A stretch of 50,720 nt of DNA, taken from Nitrospirota bacterium. Its GTDB lineage: Bacteria; Nitrospirota; Nitrospiria; JACQBZ01. Both the position numbers and the translations under genes were made by a program. The stretch lies in the NCBI GenBank assembly GCA_016194285.1, contig JACQBZ010000033.1:1-50720 (forward strand). Reading direction: 5' to 3'. The notes below the pieces were generated by a model. It made no database searches. It worked only from the letters and a program-made list of their open reading frames with translations, and was not told the origin of the DNA. Positions 8,548 to 16,349 of the stretch are shown here, piece after piece; the first letter of the stretch is position 1, and each line of letters starts with the position of its first letter.

Positions 8548-8964
8548 ATGCATAAAACAAGTTTCATCGAAGCTCTGAGAATAGGCGCTCTCTCAATAAT
8601 CCTATCAAGCTGTGTTAGCACGCAATCTGTTGTGGACAAGCTTGGCTCGCTATATATTGGTAAAAACTTCGATGAGTTCGTATTAAATCGAGGAGTTCCT
8701 CAGAAAAAATTCGTCTTATCGAATGGCGATGTTGCCTACGTTTGGAATTCTGGCACGTCTTCTGTTGCGATGCCTGTAACCGCAAACACAACGGGATATG
8801 GAAACACTGCTAAAACGACCGTATCAGGTGGTGGAAGTATCGATATGTTTTGTGAGGTTCAATTTGTCACTTCGCCGGCAGGCATAATTAAACAGGTCTC
8901 CATTCTTAAGGACACCATAGGATTTTGGACAACCTCAATGTGTCATGAAGTGTTTGACAAATAA
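8548..8964 (+). CDS. Cassette gene 2: small lipoprotein
   Basis: This is a 138-residue protein with a lipoprotein signal: MHKTSFIEALRIGALSIILS then a lipobox LSSC with Cys22. The mature part has an NFDEFVLNRGVPQKK segment and NGDVAYVWNSGT, reminiscent of the small outer-membrane-assembly-lipoprotein fold (SmpA/BamE-like) in outline only. There is a pair of cysteines (FCEV and MCHE) near the end. The ATG at 8548 is chosen over one at 8515 because AAGGAG lies 6 nt upstream and because the earlier start would lie inside the attC. Base composition is lower in GC than its neighbours. Confidence 0.7.
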   Translation: MHKTSFIEALRIGALSIILSSCVSTQSVVDKLGSLYIGKNFDEFVLNRGVPQKKFVLSNGDVAYVWNSGTSSVAMPVTANTTGYGNTAKTTVSGGGSIDMFCEVQFVTSPAGIIKQVSILKDTIGFWTTSMCHEVFDK

Positions 8965-8966
8965 AC

Positions 8967-8991
8967 GCCTAACACGTCGTTCAACGCGGCC
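8967..8991 (+). other. Left half of an attC site (right half missing)
   Basis: GCCTAAC at 8967-8973 follows the lipoprotein stop by 2 bp, and ACGTCGTTCAACGCGGCC continues as in a normal attC left arm. I cannot find the matching right arm or a GTTRGGC before the next gene. A deletion has probably removed it and fused two cassettes. Confidence 0.6.
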
Positions 8992-9043
8992 GCCAAAGTT
9001 CCCCCGAAATAGTTGACACCTTGAGCTAACGAGCGAGGCTAGA

Positions 9044-9403
9044 GTGTTCTTCGCACGAGTTCGCTGGATTGGAAGAGTTCTCGACGGTGCTGGTATTGAT
9101 ACTAGCTCCAAGACAGGGCGGGAACTCAGCACAACCATTATCTCCTTCTCGAAATATTGCCAAGAAAAGAATCGCCGTGGCGACGGCACTAACGGTATGC
9201 GTCTGGATCTCGGCCCAGCCGAGTGGGCACTTCTAGCCGCGATCTTGGCTCCAGAGGAGTCCAAAATCACCGCGCAGTTGTCGGCAGCACTTGGCCTTTC
9301 CCATACCGATGCTTCAGCGCTAGTAACACGCACGAGAGAATCTGCGCTCAAGCTCGCGGAGCAGAAAATGCCCGCACTTCTCGCAACCATTGCTGGCAAA
9401 TGA
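9044..9403 (+). CDS. Cassette gene 3: hypothetical protein
   Basis: This frame runs from GTG 9044 to TGA 9403 (119 residues). The N-terminal part is basic and not obviously real; the C-terminal part from an internal ATG at 9196 (MRLDLGPAEWALLAAILAPE, then a helix-rich ALGLSHTDASALVTRTRESA) looks like a compact helical domain. The true start is uncertain because the cassette's left border is missing. No family is recognised. The stop is followed 1 bp later by an attC. Confidence 0.5.
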   Translation: MFFARVRWIGRVLDGAGIDTSSKTGRELSTTIISFSKYCQEKNRRGDGTNGMRLDLGPAEWALLAAILAPEESKITAQLSAALGLSHTDASALVTRTRESALKLAEQKMPALLATIAGK

Positions 9404-9404
9404 C

Positions 9405-9491
9405 GCCTAACTTTAGGTCGAGCGGACGGGCCGGAAGCGGCGGGCCTCTATTGCTGTTCGTAGCGGCCCGCCGCTCACCACGACGTTGGGC
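9405..9491 (+). other. attC site 2
   Basis: GCCTAAC (9405-9411) and GTTGGGC (9485-9491) bound an 87-nt site. The body contains a perfect 11-bp inverted repeat, AGCGGCGGGCC at 9436-9446 with GGCCCGCCGCT at 9465-9475. Confidence 0.85.
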
Positions 9492-9524
9492 GGCACGAGC
9501 CCATGTACGAGCGGGGCATAAATA

Positions 9525-10022
9525 GTGTCCAAAGAGTTCGATAGTGAACCGGAGACCGTCCTCGCGAACGCCAGTAGCGCGTCCGTTTGGATCCCGTGGT
9601 ACTTCAAGCGAGGTGCCCTGACTGTCGTCACCGCGCCGCTATTACTTTTCCTCGTCTTCTGTATCGCCGTCTCGACCGTCGGAGCCGTGGTTCAGGGCCT
9701 AGCGCTCCTCCGAGCAAGCTATGCGGTCTTCGGCATCATCGGAGCAATCATCGCAATTTCCTTCGGCTGGATTCCGGTAATCATGCCTCCGGTTCTGTAT
9801 TACTCCCTCATCAAGAACTTGCCTGGTCTCTGGCTCCGGCCAGACGCATCCCGCCGCGCCAAGATTCTCTCTTCCCTTGCCGTTCTGGTCCTGCTCCCGC
9901 TCGGCGCATACCTTGTCTACCACGTCGTTGCCTGGAGCATCGGGTGGATCGCTAATCGCGATCCTTGTGCGTCCTTCTCTGCTGGTGTTACGGGGTCGAA
10001 ACCTCCGGTCAATTGCCCGTGA
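9525..10022 (+). CDS. Cassette gene 4: integral membrane protein of unknown function
   Basis: This is a 165-residue protein starting at GTG 9525. Three clear hydrophobic segments lie at about 30-58, 62-88 and 115-138 (TVVTAPLLLFLVFCIAV; AVFGIIGAIIAISFGWIPV; ILSSLAVLVLLPLGAYLVY). A cytosolic loop with LRPDASRRAK lies between the second and third. Two cysteines near the end flank a GSKPP segment. No motif identifies a transporter family. The next attC begins 10 bp after the stop. Confidence 0.65.
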   Translation: MSKEFDSEPETVLANASSASVWIPWYFKRGALTVVTAPLLLFLVFCIAVSTVGAVVQGLALLRASYAVFGIIGAIIAISFGWIPVIMPPVLYYSLIKNLPGLWLRPDASRRAKILSSLAVLVLLPLGAYLVYHVVAWSIGWIANRDPCASFSAGVTGSKPPVNCP

Positions 10023-10031
10023 ACGCCTGCC

Positions 10032-10095
10032 GCCCAACAATGCGCTCCACGCGGACGCGCCGCAAACGGCGCGCCGGTGAGCGTTGGCGTTAGGG
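10032..10095 (+). other. attC site 3
   Basis: GCCCAAC (10032-10038) on the left and a GTTGGCGTTAGGG right end (10083-10095). The arms AATGCGCTCCACGCGG and AACGCTCACCGG pair imperfectly, and a GC-rich tip CGCGCC/GGCGCG closes around GCAAAC. Confidence 0.75.
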
Positions 10096-10101
10096 GCTTC
10101 C

Positions 10102-10452
10102 ATGGCAACTGTTGATCCAAGACATGCCGCATGGCGATCCGAGTTTGAATCGCTGGGCGAAGAAGGAGTGCGAATGATGGACTCCGGTTCGCAGGCAGTG
10201 CCAGATGACAGAATCAGATTCTCTCGCGTTTGGCTCAAACAACAAGAAGAAGCCCGCGCTTTGGCCACATCTGACAAGCGCGATAAGCGCGAAGAAGAAA
10301 CCCTTGCTATCGCCAAATCCGCCAAGGCTTCTGTCCGATACGACCGATATATTGCAATCGCCGCAGTAATAATTGCTGCTATCGCGGCACATAAAGAAAT
10401 CAAGTGGCTAATCTCGTCTGTCATGTCATGGTTTCTCCAAGTAAGCCCCTAA
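10102..10452 (+). CDS. Cassette gene 5: coiled-coil protein with one C-terminal membrane helix
   Basis: This is a 116-residue protein starting at ATG 10102. A charged, helical N-terminal two-thirds (EEARALATSDKRDKREEETL) probably forms a coiled coil. It ends with one hydrophobic helix (YIAIAAVIIAAIAAHKEIKW, near 82-100) and a short hydrophobic tail. A soluble coiled coil anchored by a C-terminal helix is the overall picture. The stop codon lies inside the left core of the next attC (CCCTAAC), a tight arrangement seen in integron cassettes. No family recognised. Confidence 0.65.
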   Translation: MATVDPRHAAWRSEFESLGEEGVRMMDSGSQAVPDDRIRFSRVWLKQQEEARALATSDKRDKREEETLAIAKSAKASVRYDRYIAIAAVIIAAIAAHKEIKWLISSVMSWFLQVSP

Positions 10453-10509
10453 CAATCCGCTCCAAGGGACGGGCGTGAAGCCGCCCGCCCCTGAGCGGAA
10501 ACGTTAGGC
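10447..10509 (+). other. attC site 4
   Basis: CCCTAAC (10447-10453) and GTTAGGC (10503-10509) bound a 63-nt site. The arms pair cleanly: TCCGCTC with GAGCGGA, and AGGGACGGGCG with CGCCCGCCCCT. This is the best-formed site of the array. Confidence 0.88.
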
Positions 10510-10524
10510 TGCAAGAAAGGGCAA

Positions 10525-10977
10525 ATGGGGATTCTCTCAACCTTCGTCCGCTCATGGAAGAAATCTTCCAGACTTCGAAGGCTGCAGCTCAAGATTGCCC
10601 CGCCCCACCAGACCGTTGACGATGTAGTCGCAGTATTTATGCAAAATCTGCACAGCGGAAATTCCGAACAGGAAAAAGCTCTGGAGGAGTTTCTCGATCT
10701 GTGCGAGGACGACAACGGAATTCGAAAGCTGATGGAGATTGAGTCGCTGTCGAGGTCTGATCTTAAGGAGATTTACCATCGGCTATGTCGAGCGGGGCTT
10801 GGCCAATGGATCAAAGGTCATTACGCAGCTTTATCGACCATTGCGTACGGGGAGCCTTTGCTCTTCCTCGTGCGGGCGGAAAAGGCCGGAATGAATCTCC
10901 GGGAGATAGCTTCAGTTCTATTGAGGTACTGGTCGAATGAGATTCCACAAGGTGGCCTTCTGCGGGCAGTAACGTGA
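10525..10977 (+). CDS. Cassette gene 6: helical cytosolic protein of unknown function
   Basis: This is a 150-residue protein without signal or membrane segment. ATG 10525 follows AAGAAAGG. It is predominantly helical: DDVVAVFMQNLHSGNSEQEKALEEFLDLCED, then SDLKEIYHRLCRAGLGQWIK, and a final EIASVLLRYWSNEIP. It could be an immunity- or effector-like protein, but nothing in the sequence says so. The next attC starts 7 bp after the stop. Confidence 0.65.
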   Translation: MGILSTFVRSWKKSSRLRRLQLKIAPPHQTVDDVVAVFMQNLHSGNSEQEKALEEFLDLCEDDNGIRKLMEIESLSRSDLKEIYHRLCRAGLGQWIKGHYAALSTIAYGEPLLFLVRAEKAGMNLREIASVLLRYWSNEIPQGGLLRAVT

Positions 10978-10984
10978 AATTGCA

Positions 10985-11065
10985 GCCTAACCACGCGTTC
11001 GAAAACGGACGCTCACAAGCCGCGCTGCGCGCGCTTGTTCGCGCCGTTCAACGCGGACGTTGGGC
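10985..11065 (+). other. attC site 5, last of the array
   Basis: GCCTAAC (10985-10991) and GTTGGGC (11059-11065) bound an 81-nt site. The arms include CGCGTTCGAAAACGG opposite CCGTTCAACGCG, with an inner GCGC-rich hairpin. No cassette gene follows, so this marks the right border. Confidence 0.85.
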
Positions 11066-11129
11066 GACCGCCAGAACTACCGGTGGCAAGAATAGAGGGG
11101 TCGAGTCTGCTCTTGACTCATCTAATTAA

Positions 11130-11424
11130 TTATAAGCCCTTATCAGACGCCGTCGGGATAATTTCGTATCCTTTGAAGAACTCAGCATCGTCGATCGGTG
11201 TGATGATTCCAAACTCAGCTAACAGATCCAGTGTCTCGGCCACAGTGAGATCCAGTCGTTTCGCCAAACTTCCAAGCGACAGCTTGTTGTCCTTGTAATT
11301 CTTTAGGGCCAAAAAATACTATCCGTAATCGATTAGTTCGCGCGTCACAAGCCTTCTAAGCCTTCGCGAGTTTCTCGATCATCTCAAATTCGTTTTAATC
11401 CAAACGACCTCCGACGGCTCTCAT
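11130..11424 (-). pseudogene. Dead UPF0175-type antitoxin gene
   Basis: Read on the minus strand from ATG 11424, the frame gives RLD, a stop, then NEFEMIEKLAKA, a stop, then KACD. In an intact relative these two stops would be Glu codons (RLDENEFEMIEKLAKAEK), each one G-to-T change away. A later stretch in another frame (11312-11130) reads ALKNYKDNKLSLGSLAKRLDLTV and DLLAEFGI, the helix-turn-helix end of UPF0175 antitoxins. So two nonsense changes and at least one frameshift are present, and a middle segment may be lost. UPF0175 genes usually pair with a PIN-like toxin; none remains here. An AGGA-like ribosome-binding site precedes the ATG. Confidence 0.75.
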
Positions 11425-11471
11425 GTCATCCTTCCTCAATTCTCTCACGATACACAAAGGTCTTGTTGGAT

Positions 11472-11500
11472 TTGACAATCTAAAGAATATGCTTTAATAT
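11472..11500 (+). promoter_or_regulatory. Near-consensus sigma-70 promoter of the alaC-hom-thrC-lysC-cimA operon
   Basis: A perfect TTGACA at 11472-11477, 17 nt, then TAATAT at 11495-11500. Transcription should begin near 11507, leaving about 32 nt before the alaC start, with GGGAG as ribosome-binding site. I see no leader peptide or riboswitch in this short leader. Confidence 0.85.
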
Positions 11501-11538
11501 GAACAAGTTATACTCATATTAAGATCCGGGAGTATTCA

Positions 11539-12714
11539 ATGAACGATTTTCCGCGCATCAAGCGCCTTCCGCCCTATGTTTTCGCGAGCGTGAATGCGCT
11601 CAAACTGGAGGCTCGGCGCAAGGGCGAAGACATCATCGATTTCGGCATGGGCAATCCGGATCAGCCCACACCGCCGCATATCGTAGAGAAGGCGATCGAG
11701 GCAATGAAAAACCCTCGCAACCACCGCTATTCGGCCTCCCGCGGCATCACGAAGCTTCGCGCCGCGATCGCGGATTGGTACCGTCGGAATTTCCAGGTCG
11801 AGATCGATCCCGAGACCGAGGCGATCGTGACGATCGGCTCCAAGGAGGGCATCGCCCATCTGGCCCTGGCCACGCTCGGTCCGGGGGATGCCGTGCTTTG
11901 TCCCAGCCCGACCTATCCGATCCATACCTACAGCGTCATCATCGCGGGGGGCGAGGTGCGGAGCGTCCCGCTCCGGGAGGACAACGACTTTTTTGAAGAC
12001 CTGACGGCGGCCTATCGGAACGCCCTTCCGAGGCCGAAGATGTTGATCGTGAATTTTCCGCACAATCCGACGACGCGCGTCGTGGATATGGGTTTTTTCA
12101 AAAAACTGGTCGACTTTGCCACGGAGCATCACCTGATCGTGGTGCATGATCTGGCCTATGCCGATCTGGTCTTTGACGGGTACAAGGCCCCCAGTTTTCT
12201 CCAGGTGCCGGGGGCCAAAGCGATCGGGGTCGAATTTTTTACTCTGTCGAAAAGCTATAACATGCCGGGATGGCGGGTGGGTTTCTGTGTCGGGAATCGG
12301 GAGATCGTCAAGGCCCTGACGCAGATCAAGAGTTATCTGGATTACGGGATTTTCCAACCGCTCCAGATCGCGAGCATCATCGCCTTGAACGGGCCCCAGG
12401 ACTGTGTCCGGGAGGCGGTCCGGATGTACCGCAGCCGGCGGAATACGTTGGTGGACGGCCTCAATCGGATCGGTTGGAAGGTAGAAAAGCCTCTGGCGAC
12501 GATGTTCGTCTGGGCCCGGATCCCGGAGCCGTTCCGAGAAATGGGTTCTCTGGAATTTACCAAGATGCTTTTGAGCGAAGCGAAGGTGGCGGTCTCGCCG
12601 GGAATCGGGTTCGGCGATTACGGCGACGACCATGTCCGTTTTGCGTTGGTTGAAAATGAACACCGGACGCGCCAGGCGATCCAGGGAATCAAGAAAGTGC
12701 TGAAAAAGAAGTAA
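11539..12714 (+). CDS. alaC: PLP-dependent aminotransferase, AlaC-like
   Basis: This is a 391-residue fold-type I aminotransferase. The closest recognised type is the glutamate-pyruvate transaminase AlaC (YfdZ), from [11 protein letters not shown] (35-45), HRYSASRGI (62-70), NFPHNPTT (172-179) and the PLP lysine Lys238 in [13 protein letters not shown]-terminal Arg in [14 protein letters not shown] would bind the substrate carboxylate. It leads an operon for threonine and isoleucine synthesis, so it may supply or consume pyruvate/alanine or aspartate there; that is inference. The next gene starts 17 bp after its stop. Confidence 0.88.
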   Translation: MNDFPRIKRLPPYVFASVNALKLEARRKGEDIIDFGMGNPDQPTPPHIVEKAIEAMKNPRNHRYSASRGITKLRAAIADWYRRNFQVEIDPETEAIVTIGSKEGIAHLALATLGPGDAVLCPSPTYPIHTYSVIIAGGEVRSVPLREDNDFFEDLTAAYRNALPRPKMLIVNFPHNPTTRVVDMGFFKKLVDFATEHHLIVVHDLAYADLVFDGYKAPSFLQVPGAKAIGVEFFTLSKSYNMPGWRVGFCVGNREIVKALTQIKSYLDYGIFQPLQIASIIALNGPQDCVREAVRMYRSRRNTLVDGLNRIGWKVEKPLATMFVWARIPEPFREMGSLEFTKMLLSEAKVAVSPGIGFGDYGDDHVRFALVENEHRTRQAIQGIKKVLKKK

Positions 12715-12731
12715 GGCGTGAGGCGTAAGGC

Positions 12732-14057
12732 GTGAGCGCGAAAAAACAAAAAATAGGCGTGGGCATCATCGGGTTCGGGACGGTCGGAACCGGCGTGGTC
12801 AAGATTTTGACGAACCGGGCGGAAGAGATCCGTCGCCGGCTCGGCGTTCCGCTGGAGCTGGTTCGAATCGCGGACCTGGATTGGAAGCGAGACCGGGGCG
12901 TCGAGGTGAAACCGGGTGTCCAGACCTCGAAGGCGGACGAGGTCATCAATGATCCGGAGGTGGATATCGTCGTGGAGCTGGTCGGCGGCTATGAGCCGGC
13001 TCGCACCTTTATTCTCAAGGCGTTCGAGAGGGGAAAGTGCGTCGTGACGGCCAACAAGGCACTCCTGGCCGTGCACGGCGAAGAACTCTATCGTGCGGCC
13101 CAGAAGGCCGGGGTGGATCTGGGTTTCGAGGCCAGCGTGGGCGGCGGTATTCCGATTATCCGTGCGATGAAGGAGGGACTGGCTGCGAACCGGATCCTGT
13201 CCATTTACGGGATCATCAATGGGACGGCCAATTATATTTTAAGCAAAATGACCGAGGAGAAACGGCCCTTCGCCGAGGTGCTGGCCGAGGCCCAACGCCT
13301 CGGGTATGCCGAGGCCGACCCTCGCTTCGACGTGGAAGGGATCGACTCGGCCCACAAACTGGCGATTCTGGTGACGCTGGCGTTCGGGACGCCCGTCGAT
13401 ATCAAATCAATCTACACCGAAGGCATCACCGCGGTCACCCCGACCGATATCGAGTATGCCAACGAGTTCGGCTACCGGATCAAACTACTGGCGATTGCCA
13501 AGGCGGGCGACCCCTCTCTGGAGGTCCGCGTCCATCCGACCATGGTTCCGGAAGAGTACCTGATCGCGACGGTGAACGGAATTTATAACGCGATCTATGT
13601 CGTAGGGGATGCGGTGGGAAACACCCTTTTCTATGGCCAGGGGGCCGGGGCGATGCCGACCGGCAGCGCCGTCGTGAGCGATTTAATGGAGGCCGGCCGG
13701 AATCTGCTGTACGATTCGGTCGGGTGCGTGCCGCCGACCGGCTTCGATCCCGACCGGAGGGAAGTCTTGCGGATCAGGCCGATGGAGGAGATCCGGAGTT
13801 TCTATTATCTCCGGTTTATGGCGCTGGACAAGCCCGGCGTGCTTTCGCGAATCTCCGGCGTGCTGGGAAAGTACAATATCAGTATTTCCTCCATGATTCA
13901 AAAAGGAAGGAAAGTCGGTGAGGCCGTTCCGGTGGTGATGATGACCCATAAGGCCGTGGAGCGGGACGTTCAGCAGGCGCTGGCCGAGATCAACCGGTTT
14001 CCCGACGTCAGCGATCGAACGGTGCTGATTCGCGTCGAGGGAGAAGAGGAAGAATAA
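12732..14057 (+). CDS. hom: Homoserine dehydrogenase
   Basis: This enzyme reduces aspartate semialdehyde to homoserine with NAD(P)H. The 441 residues show an N-terminal nucleotide fold (IIGFGTVGTGVVKIL), the central VVTANKALLA segment, the catalytic-domain GGGIPIIRAMKEGLAANRI, the signature YAEADPRFDVEGIDSAHKLAIL, and a C-terminal ACT domain from about 350 (LDKPGVLSRISGVLGKYNIS), the site of threonine feedback in this family. The start is GTG 12732, in a 14-bp unit (GTAAGGCGTGAGGC) that is repeated twice between alaC and hom. It is 2 bp upstream of thrC, consistent with translational coupling. Confidence 0.96.
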   Translation: MSAKKQKIGVGIIGFGTVGTGVVKILTNRAEEIRRRLGVPLELVRIADLDWKRDRGVEVKPGVQTSKADEVINDPEVDIVVELVGGYEPARTFILKAFERGKCVVTANKALLAVHGEELYRAAQKAGVDLGFEASVGGGIPIIRAMKEGLAANRILSIYGIINGTANYILSKMTEEKRPFAEVLAEAQRLGYAEADPRFDVEGIDSAHKLAILVTLAFGTPVDIKSIYTEGITAVTPTDIEYANEFGYRIKLLAIAKAGDPSLEVRVHPTMVPEEYLIATVNGIYNAIYVVGDAVGNTLFYGQGAGAMPTGSAVVSDLMEAGRNLLYDSVGCVPPTGFDPDRREVLRIRPMEEIRSFYYLRFMALDKPGVLSRISGVLGKYNISISSMIQKGRKVGEAVPVVMMTHKAVERDVQQALAEINRFPDVSDRTVLIRVEGEEEE

Positions 14058-14059
14058 CC

Positions 14060-15115
14060 ATGTGGAACGGGGTCATCGAGGCTTACCGGTCGTTTCTTCC
14101 GGTGACGGACCAGACGCCGATTGTGACGCTGCACGAGGGCAACACGCCGTTGATCCGGGCGAAGCATCTGGTGGCCGCGATCCATCCGGAAATCGAACTG
14201 TATTTGAAATACGAAGGGGCCAATCCGACGGGATCGTTCAAGGACCGGGGCATGACGCTGGCGATCTCCAAGGCGGTCGAGGGAGGGGCCTCGGCCGTGA
14301 TCTGCGCCTCGACCGGCAACACGTCCGCCTCGGCGGCCGCGTACGGGGCCCGGGCCGGGATCAAGGTCTATGTCCTGATCCCGGAGGGAAAGATCGCGTC
14401 GGGCAAGCTGGCCCAGGCCATGATTCATCGCGCCACCGTGATTCAGGTGGACGGAAACTTCGACGAGGCCCTGACGATCGTCAAGGAAGTCTCGGAGAAA
14501 TACAGCCTGACGCTGGTCAACTCGATCAACCCCTTTCGGCTGGAAGGACAAAAGACGGCTGCGTTTGAGGTCTGCGATCAGTTGGAAGGAGCACCGACCT
14601 TCCATTTTCTTCCGGTCGGCAATGCCGGCAACATCACGGCCTACTGGAAGGGGTATAAAGAATACAAACAGCACGGGCGGATCTCGTCGCTTCCCCGGAT
14701 GATGGGATTTCAGGCGGCCGGCGCTGCGCCGATCGTGTTGGGCCATGTGGTCGACAAGCCCCGGACGATCGCCACGGCGATCCGGATCGGAAATCCGGCC
14801 AGCTGGAAGGGCGCGGAGGCCGCGGCCGCCGAGTCCAAGGGCGAGATCAATCTGGTGACGGACGAGGAGATCGTGGAGGCCTACCGGATGATCGCGGGGA
14901 TGGAAGGGGTTTTCTGCGAACCGGCCTCGGCGGCCTCGGTGGCCGGCGTGATGAAAATGAGCAAGCAGGGGATATTCAAGAAAGGCGATCGCGTCGTCTG
15001 TACGCTCACCGGGCACGGGCTCAAGGACGTGGAGACGGCGATGAACGTTTCCCAGAAGCCGATTACGATCAAGGCGCGGTTGGAGGATGTGGTGAAGGTG
15101 TTAGGGTATTCATAA
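14060..15115 (+). CDS. thrC: Threonine synthase
   Basis: This PLP enzyme converts O-phosphohomoserine to threonine. The 351 residues are the short (class II/Bacillus-type) form. The PLP lysine is Lys61 in [16 protein letters not shown] (25-32), [13 protein letters not shown] (96-108) and the glycine loop [15 protein letters not shown] (about 186-200) are visible. It starts 2 bp after the hom stop. A homoserine kinase (thrB) is not present in the window; it must be elsewhere. Confidence 0.96.
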   Translation: MWNGVIEAYRSFLPVTDQTPIVTLHEGNTPLIRAKHLVAAIHPEIELYLKYEGANPTGSFKDRGMTLAISKAVEGGASAVICASTGNTSASAAAYGARAGIKVYVLIPEGKIASGKLAQAMIHRATVIQVDGNFDEALTIVKEVSEKYSLTLVNSINPFRLEGQKTAAFEVCDQLEGAPTFHFLPVGNAGNITAYWKGYKEYKQHGRISSLPRMMGFQAAGAAPIVLGHVVDKPRTIATAIRIGNPASWKGAEAAAAESKGEINLVTDEEIVEAYRMIAGMEGVFCEPASAASVAGVMKMSKQGIFKKGDRVVCTLTGHGLKDVETAMNVSQKPITIKARLEDVVKVLGYS

Positions 15116-15119
15116 TTCG

Positions 15120-16334
15120 ATGGCACTCATTGTTCAAAAATTCGGCGGGACGTCCGTCGGCAATATCGAGCGCATTCAAAATGTGGCGCAGCGCGTGGCC
15201 AAGGTCAAAGCGGCCGGAAACGATGTGGTCGTGGTGGTCTCGGCCATGGCCGGCGAGACGGACCGCTTGCTGAAACTCGCCCATCAGGTCTCCTCCAGTC
15301 CCGAAGAGCGGGAGGTGGATCTTCTGCTTTCTTCCGGCGAGCGCGTCACCAGCGCCCTGCTGGCGTTGGCGCTTCAGGAAATGGGATTCAGGGCGCAGGC
15401 CTTCACCGGCCGCCAGGTCGGAATCATCACGGACAGTACGCATACGAAGGCCAAGATCGAGCGGATTTCGGCCGATCGAGTTCGGGAAGCGATTGAGCAG
15501 GGGATCATTCCCGTCATCGCCGGGTTTCAAGGGATCAACGAGAAATCGGATGTGACAACGCTGGGGCGGGGCGGATCGGATCTGACGGCCGTCGCGCTGG
15601 CGGCGGCCCTGAAGGCCGAATGCTGCGATATCTACACCGACGTGGACGGCGTCTACACGACCGATCCTCATGTCGTTCCGGGCGCGCGGCAGCTCAAGAA
15701 AATTTCGTATGAAGAGATGCTGGAGATGGCCAGCCTCGGTGCGAAAGTGCTTCAGGCCCGTTCGGTCGAGTTCGCGGCCAAATATCAGGTGCCGGTGCGG
15801 GTGCTGTCCAGTTTTAACGACGGGGAGGGAACGCTAGTGACGAAGGAGGACCGGGATATGGAACGGGTGGTGGTGTCGGGCGTGACCTATGACAAGAACC
15901 AGGCCAAGATCACGATCACAGGCGTGCCCGATCAGCCCGGCATCGCGGCGCGGCTGTTCGGCGCCATCGCCGGGGCCGGCATCCTGGTGGACATGATCCT
16001 GCAGAATGTCAGTCAGGAAGGCCTGACCGATATTTCATTTACGTCCCCGAAAGGGGATGCCAAGAAGGCCGTCGAGATCGCGCGCAGGATCGCCCGCGAG
16101 ATCGGGGCTCGGGATGTGCAGTTGAAGGAGGACATCGCGAATGTTTCGATCGTCGGGGTGGGCATGCGGACCCATTCCGGTGTGGCGGCCCAGATGTTCG
16201 CCGCCTTGTCGAAGGAAGGGATCAACATCATGATGATCTCGACCAGCGAGATCAAGATCTCCTGCGTGATTGATGCAAAGTATACCGAGTTGGCCGTCAG
16301 GGCTTTACATGATGCATTTGAGTTGGGAAAATAG
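15120..16334 (+). CDS. lysC: Aspartokinase
   Basis: This enzyme phosphorylates aspartate, the entry to lysine, methionine, threonine and isoleucine synthesis. The 404 residues are of the monofunctional type. [13 protein letters not shown] (8-20) starts the kinase domain; [16 protein letters not shown] (about 150-165) and [12 protein letters not shown] (about 172-183) are typical. Two ACT domains follow from about 264 ([20 protein letters not shown] and [22 protein letters not shown]). It begins 4 bp after thrC stops. Lysine and threonine feedback is likely but not shown by the sequence. Confidence 0.96.
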   Translation: MALIVQKFGGTSVGNIERIQNVAQRVAKVKAAGNDVVVVVSAMAGETDRLLKLAHQVSSSPEEREVDLLLSSGERVTSALLALALQEMGFRAQAFTGRQVGIITDSTHTKAKIERISADRVREAIEQGIIPVIAGFQGINEKSDVTTLGRGGSDLTAVALAAALKAECCDIYTDVDGVYTTDPHVVPGARQLKKISYEEMLEMASLGAKVLQARSVEFAAKYQVPVRVLSSFNDGEGTLVTKEDRDMERVVVSGVTYDKNQAKITITGVPDQPGIAARLFGAIAGAGILVDMILQNVSQEGLTDISFTSPKGDAKKAVEIARRIAREIGARDVQLKEDIANVSIVGVGMRTHSGVAAQMFAALSKEGINIMMISTSEIKISCVIDAKYTELAVRALHDAFELGK

Positions 16335-16349
16335 GGAAGGCAGGCCTTC

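Larger units (their letters stand above)
7884..11065 (+). mobile_element. Integron-type gene cassette array without an adjacent integrase (CALIN)
   Basis: Seven short genes, all on the plus strand and without recognisable families, alternate with attC sites. Each clear attC has a core RYYYAAC on the left (GCCTAAC, GCCCAAC, CCCTAAC), a hairpin body of different sequence each time, and GTTRGGC or a close variant on the right. The complete sites are at 8456, 9405, 10032, 10447 and 10985. Half or degenerate sites are at 8013 and 8967. In each case the attC follows the stop codon within about 0-10 bp, as in integron cassettes. No intI, attI or Pc promoter is visible beside the array. The left border is unclear between 7740 and 7884. 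Confidence 0.85.
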
